A stretch of 64,000 nt of DNA from assembly GCA_015060925.1 (NCBI GenBank), contig SUXM01000008.1, positions 43,311 to 107,310 of the forward strand, written 5' to 3'. How positions within the stretch are numbered: the stretch's first letter is position 1; every line of letters starts with the position of its first letter. The stretch comes from Parabacteroides distasonis (lineage in GTDB: Bacteria; Bacteroidota; Bacteroidia; Bacteroidales; Tannerellaceae). Positions 60,750 to 64,000 of the stretch are shown one piece after another. The position numbers were made by a program, and so were the translations under genes. The notes beneath the pieces are model-generated. The model was not told the DNA's origin. It made no database searches and saw only the letters and a program-made list of their open reading frames with translations.

Positions 60750-61877
60750 ATGCGAGTATTTCTTCAGTCCATCATTGCCCAACTACTATTAAACCCTTAT
60801 ATTTTCCTAAGGGGGTATCAAGCAATTCCGGCCAAAAAAAGTTGGCGGATTCCTTTTACCGTCTGCTTCGTAATAGAATTGTCATTATTCTTTCTCGGTT
60901 TTTTCTTCCATAAGCTTTTGCCGGATTCGATACTGATTCCTATCCTCAAGATTTGTAACACATGGTATATCGCCTCTCTTTATATCACTTTATCTCTCCT
61001 TTGTTTGGAGACAATCCGGTTTAGCAACAAGTTATTCCATTGGTTTCCCAAATGGCTCACCTGCCATTGGAAAGAAGTCAAACTCATACTATTCTTCCTA
61101 ATCCTATTTGGCGTGACCGGCTTAATGATTCATGCCCATAGGATTGTCCTTTATCCAACTGTTAAACATGTACATATCACACTACCTAAAGGAGGAGACG
61201 GACGAGACAGCATGAAAGTGGTGATAATGACTGATCTGCATATCGGGGAAATTATCGGGAAAGAGTTAGTACAGCGTTATGTCCGGATGAGCAATGAACA
61301 ACAGCCCGATATGGTGGTATTAATCGGAGACATCATGGATTACGAATCTCGTTTTGCCGAGAAAGCCCATATAGAAGAGGACTTACAACAACTAAAAGCC
61401 TCTTTAGGCACCTATATCGTCTATGGGAACCATGAATACCGAGCCAACCGTATGGCCAAACAACGTTGGCTCAAAAAGACAGGAGCTACTCTGCTTGTCG
61501 ACTCTGTTGTCATGCCTGATTCTACCTTCTATCTGATCGGCCGTGATGATTATATCAACAAAAAAAGAAAACCTTTGCAAAGTTTAATGGCCGGAATAGA
61601 TACCAGCAAGGCTGTCATTGTCTTAGATCATCAGCCCTATTCATTTACCGAAATGCGCATGAACCAAGTAGATCTGGGTTTACATGGACATACACACAAC
61701 GGACAGTTCTGGCCCTATCCCCTTTTGATGAAGTTCATCTATGAATGTCCTTACGGCTACTATCAAAAAGGGCCGACCCAATATTACGTCTCTTCCGGCA
61801 TCGGAATAGCCGGAACTCCCTATCGGGTAGGTACACAATCTGAATTAGTCGTCTTACACATTCAATTTACTCATTAA
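60750..61877 (+). CDS. Membrane-anchored metallophosphoesterase 2
   Basis: A 375-aa paralogue of the preceding gene with the same order: N-terminal membrane segments (about 1-130), then a phosphoesterase domain with 'VVIMTDLHIGEIIG', 'VVLIGDIMDYES', 'IVYGNHEYRANR', 'VIVLDHQPYSFTE' and 'LGLHGHTHNGQFWPY'. The catalytic motifs are complete. The 3-nt gap implies one transcript and tandem duplication; divergence suggests different substrates or redundancy. YjbQ follows after 15 nt. Confidence 0.9.
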   Translation: MRVFLQSIIAQLLLNPYIFLRGYQAIPAKKSWRIPFTVCFVIELSLFFLGFFFHKLLPDSILIPILKICNTWYIASLYITLSLLCLETIRFSNKLFHWFPKWLTCHWKEVKLILFFLILFGVTGLMIHAHRIVLYPTVKHVHITLPKGGDGRDSMKVVIMTDLHIGEIIGKELVQRYVRMSNEQQPDMVVLIGDIMDYESRFAEKAHIEEDLQQLKASLGTYIVYGNHEYRANRMAKQRWLKKTGATLLVDSVVMPDSTFYLIGRDDYINKKRKPLQSLMAGIDTSKAVIVLDHQPYSFTEMRMNQVDLGLHGHTHNGQFWPYPLLMKFIYECPYGYYQKGPTQYYVSSGIGIAGTPYRVGTQSELVVLHIQFTH

Positions 61878-61892
61878 AAACATTCAACAACT

Positions 61893-62300
61893 ATGGCAAT
61901 AACATTCGATATTCGTTTACCTCACTACAACCGGGGTTTTCATCTCATTACCTCCGACATTACTCGCCAACTACCGGAATTACCGGAACATGGCTTATTA
62001 GTCGTTTTCATCAAGCATACCTCTGCAGCCCTCACCCTCAATGAGAATGCTGATCCGACTGTACGAACCGACTTCCAGACCTTTTTCAACCAATTAGTTC
62101 CGGATGGTGCACACTATTTTCTGCATACAGATGAAGGAGATGACGATATGTCAGCCCATATCAAAACCTCGCTTATCGGCAGTTCGGTAACCATACCCAT
62201 CAAAAACCACCGACTCAACTTAGGCATCTGGCAAGGAATCTATTTGTGTGAATTTAGAAACGGGCGTAACCAACGTACCCTAAGCGTCACGATTCTGTAA
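61893..62300 (+). CDS. yjbQ: YjbQ family protein (UPF0047)
   Basis: A 135-aa cytoplasmic protein with the YjbQ/UPF0047 signatures 'GLLVVFIKHTSAALTLNENA', 'DEGDDDMSAHIKTSLIGSSV' and 'LNLGIWQGIYLCEFRNGRNQ'. Members can weakly make thiamine phosphate but the physiological role is unsettled. Length is standard. It is the last gene of the run with the two phosphoesterases. Confidence 0.93.
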   Translation: MAITFDIRLPHYNRGFHLITSDITRQLPELPEHGLLVVFIKHTSAALTLNENADPTVRTDFQTFFNQLVPDGAHYFLHTDEGDDDMSAHIKTSLIGSSVTIPIKNHRLNLGIWQGIYLCEFRNGRNQRTLSVTIL

Positions 62301-62326
62301 ATTTCGGTTATATCCTTTTAACAAGA

Positions 62327-62401
62327 AATTACCTCCGACCTAAATCGAAATAGCTCCGATGTATATTGAATTACATCGGACTTAATTCAGATTAGGTCGG
62401 A
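62327..62401. repeat. Intergenic array of four degenerate 12-bp units, exact 21-bp period
   Basis: Units begin at 62327, 62348, 62369 and 62390: AATTACCTCCGA, AAATAGCTCCGA, AATTACATCGGA, GATTAGGTCGGA. Outer units 1 and 4 and inner units 2 and 3 also form nested inverted repeats. The array fills the gap between convergent yjbQ and the propeller gene. Confidence 0.7.
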
Positions 62402-62406
62402 TGTAG

Positions 62407-63432
62407 TTACAACAAACCATCCAAGTCCAAATATCCAAATTGTATTTCATCATCGAAATTCATAATTATTCGACTGTTATCTTCATCATAACATATATTA
62501 ACAATGGGATATTCAATCTGTAATGTTTTCAAATAGTTACCTTGTAAATCAAAAATCAATAGTTTATTAGGGTAATACGCATGTTCCCTTCCATTACGTT
62601 GATATAAACGTGTATCTCCCCAATAGGTAGCAACGATTCTATCTTTACAAAAGATTAAATCCTTATAATAGCTTTTATTTTTAGATTTAGTTTTATCCCA
62701 ATTCTTACCATAAAGAATATATTTCAAATCTCCATCTAAAGAACATATCGTCATCAAATCATGATACCAATAAGCCTCTGCATACAGATTATATTTCGTA
62801 GAGACAGCAAAACTAACCCGTTTTCCTTCGATATCTGGATGTCCGGCATAAGGCATAAAGTCTGCTTTTCCGGTTTGCATATTCCACTTGGCAACTACTG
62901 GAATATAATCTCCCGGATTCAACACTCTCATAAAGAGAGCATAAGAAAGCGTATCACTCACATACTGCATCTTGAAAGGAAATTCATCCGGATTCATATC
63001 TACTTTTTTTTCAGGTTTGTAATCAGGATTAATTAATACACTATCCATCGGGAAAGAGAGAAAAGCCTGTTTTCCATGGTCAATCACATAAAATGTATTT
63101 CTTTCGTGATCCGGAACAATCGCCCCCATATTGGTTATTTCAGAAGGACCTTGTCCACGTTCCCCCACACTGGTCAAATATCGAAACGTATTTTTATCAA
63201 AAATATGAATCAACTTATCAAACGACTTATAATCGCTTATAATCAGATATTGATTCAGGATAAATGGAGTTCCAAATTCGGAAATATCAACATCTGAGAT
63301 AGTTATATCATGCAAAAATGATTTAACTTCATTCACATTTTCATTTGAGTCATAAAAATTAGTATCATCTGTGCTCTGTTTACAGCTCGAAAATATTATC
63401 AAAAACAAACAAAAGAATAAACCTGTCTTCAT
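62407..63432 (-). CDS. TolB-like 6-bladed propeller lipoprotein (BF3164-like)
   Basis: A 341-aa predicted lipoprotein, signal MKTGLFFCLFLIIFSSC (Cys17). The mature part is propeller-like: 'FGTPFILNQYLIISDYKSFD', 'IHIFDKNTFRYLTSVGERGQ' (then GPSEI), 'NTFYVIDHGKQAFLSFPMD' and the end 'NSRIIMNFDDEIQFGYLDLD'. It resembles BF3164-type lipoproteins and is a different class from the propellers at 15-20 kb. It lies after the NVEALA gene at 63498; the gene on the other side of that peptide (63741 onward) is its paralogue. Confidence 0.78.
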   Translation of the reverse strand: MKTGLFFCLFLIIFSSCKQSTDDTNFYDSNENVNEVKSFLHDITISDVDISEFGTPFILNQYLIISDYKSFDKLIHIFDKNTFRYLTSVGERGQGPSEITNMGAIVPDHERNTFYVIDHGKQAFLSFPMDSVLINPDYKPEKKVDMNPDEFPFKMQYVSDTLSYALFMRVLNPGDYIPVVAKWNMQTGKADFMPYAGHPDIEGKRVSFAVSTKYNLYAEAYWYHDLMTICSLDGDLKYILYGKNWDKTKSKNKSYYKDLIFCKDRIVATYWGDTRLYQRNGREHAYYPNKLLIFDLQGNYLKTLQIEYPIVNICYDEDNSRIIMNFDDEIQFGYLDLDGLL

Positions 63433-63497
63433 TTTATATTCATTATTAAAAATTAATCTGATAATAAAGGAGAGATGTACATCTCTCCTTTTTATTA

Positions 63498-63728
63498 TTA
63501 AGCTTCTCTATAAGGATGAAATCCATAACAAAAACATACACCCTCTTCTGTTAAACAACCATTAGGGCAGTCAGTAATACCATTTCCGCTTTCTCCATTA
63601 GCCAAAGCTTCCACATTTTCAAGAGCCAAATCTGAAAGATTTACGTTATTCATATTCTGATTGTAGTTCCAACCGGCAACTGCAGCTATGGCAGCAAAGG
63701 AAATAAAACTAAACACTTTCTTTTTCAT
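63498..63728 (-). CDS. NVEALA-family peptide, 76 aa, second locus
   Basis: A small exported-looking peptide: hydrophobic helix (about 5-19), the exact signature 'LSDLALENVEALANGE' (31-46) and a tail with four Cys (54, 58, 65, 67), so two disulfides are possible. It is unlike the peptides at 16-20 kb beyond the shared leader. It sits between two paralogous propeller genes, repeating the peptide-plus-propeller theme. It is preceded by the propeller at 63741 by 12 nt. Confidence 0.85.
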   Translation of the reverse strand: MKKKVFSFISFAAIAAVAGWNYNQNMNNVNLSDLALENVEALANGESGNGITDCPNGCLTEEGVCFCYGFHPYREA

Positions 63729-63740
63729 AACATTATTATA

Positions 63741-64000
63741 TTATATATTATCCTTTATATCCCAATAAGCAAATTGGAGATTATCATTCATTGCCATAAC
63801 AATTCGATTATTCTCCTCATCTATACAAAAATCTTGAAAACGATATCCTATATCTATCGTCTTAATATAATTCCCTTCCAAATCAAAAATCAAGAAACAA
63901 GTGGGTTCATACGCTGTCATATTATCTCCTCCTGAATAAGCGGCAATTATCTTATCTTTATAAATAACCACTTTATCATAATAATGAATTCTATTACTCA
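63741..64000 (-). CDS. TolB-like propeller lipoprotein, N-terminus beyond the window edge
   Basis: Only the last about 86 codons are visible; the frame stays open to base 64000. The ending 'FLIFDLEGNYIKTIDIGY' and 'NRIVMAMNDNLQFAYWDIKD' matches the end of the neighbouring propeller at 62407 ('LLIFDLQGNYLKTLQIEY', 'SRIIMNFDDEIQFGYLDLD'), so the two are paralogues flanking an NVEALA gene. The rest of the second NVEALA locus lies to the right. Confidence 0.72.
   Translation of the reverse strand, partial: SNRIHYYDKVVIYKDKIIAAYSGGDNMTAYEPTCFLIFDLEGNYIKTIDIGYRFQDFCIDEENNRIVMAMNDNLQFAYWDIKDNI

Noticed and set aside
62327..62401. CRISPR array
   Set aside because: Repeats are 12 bp with a 21-bp period and degenerate, spacers are too short, and no cas genes are in the window.

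Overview
The window reads as a Bacteroidales chromosome (Bacteroides, Parabacteroides or Tannerella-like; the genus cannot be fixed by eye). The evidence is an AT-rich base composition, Bacteroidetes promoters (TTTG, about 19 nt, then TAnnTTTG), a BamA-Skp-UppS envelope cluster, NVEALA peptides with 6-bladed propeller lipoproteins, a TonB-dependent receptor, GH2 glycosidases and a sulfatase with its anaerobic maturase.

Layout. 1-7401: right end of an integrative element read leftward from a tyrosine integrase that abuts a tRNA-Arg(CCG) gene. It carries an unknown 491-aa protein, a divergent SF2 helicase, a DUF3871 protein, a small protein and a DUF4160/DUF2442 pair, with hairpins in the gaps between genes. 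7402-12692: tRNA-Arg, asnA, ung, an LptD-like protein and an HD-domain protein. 12754-20492: the most unusual locus, an NVEALA-peptide array. It holds a membrane-tethered winged-helix regulator, two thioredoxin-like CxxC proteins, three paralogous 6-bladed propeller lipoproteins and two pairs of Cys-containing NVEALA peptides. It also has three copies of a 30-bp operator-like box, a 956-nt duplication, a scar of a deleted regulator and a hairpin that covaries between copies. 20665-24698: lipoprotein sulfatase, anaerobic sulfatase maturase and NamZ muramidase. 24742-28232: two META lipoproteins, an M23 peptidase, YccF and MurI. 28337-35313: two Skp/OmpH proteins, BamA, UppS, a DUF6089 barrel and a DUF6242 lipoprotein. 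35435-41721: ribD, then prmC-recX-comF-pyrE-SRPBCC-argH and a Rieske-like lipoprotein. 41803-42064: tRNA Gly-Leu-Gly.

42228-47750: GH2 glycosidase, a DUF6454 protein and an AT-rich block with a lipoprotein serpin behind a gene remnant. 47857-51316: bifurcating NfnAB-type oxidoreductase, GroES-like protein, DUF4251 protein. 51398-55987: TonB receptor-FecCD-FecE uptake operon. 56161-62300: SagB-like nitroreductase, second GH2 enzyme, two metallophosphoesterases, YjbQ. 62407-64000: a second NVEALA locus with a different class of propeller, cut by the window edge.

How genes work together. Envelope biogenesis is strongly represented (LptD, BamA, Skp, UppS, MurI, NamZ, M23). Glycan foraging is represented by two GH2 enzymes and a sulfatase with its activating enzyme. 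The NVEALA array looks like an exported-peptide system with its own membrane regulator and exported thiol chemistry. Its biological function is not established from the sequence and it is the best candidate here for an undescribed system.
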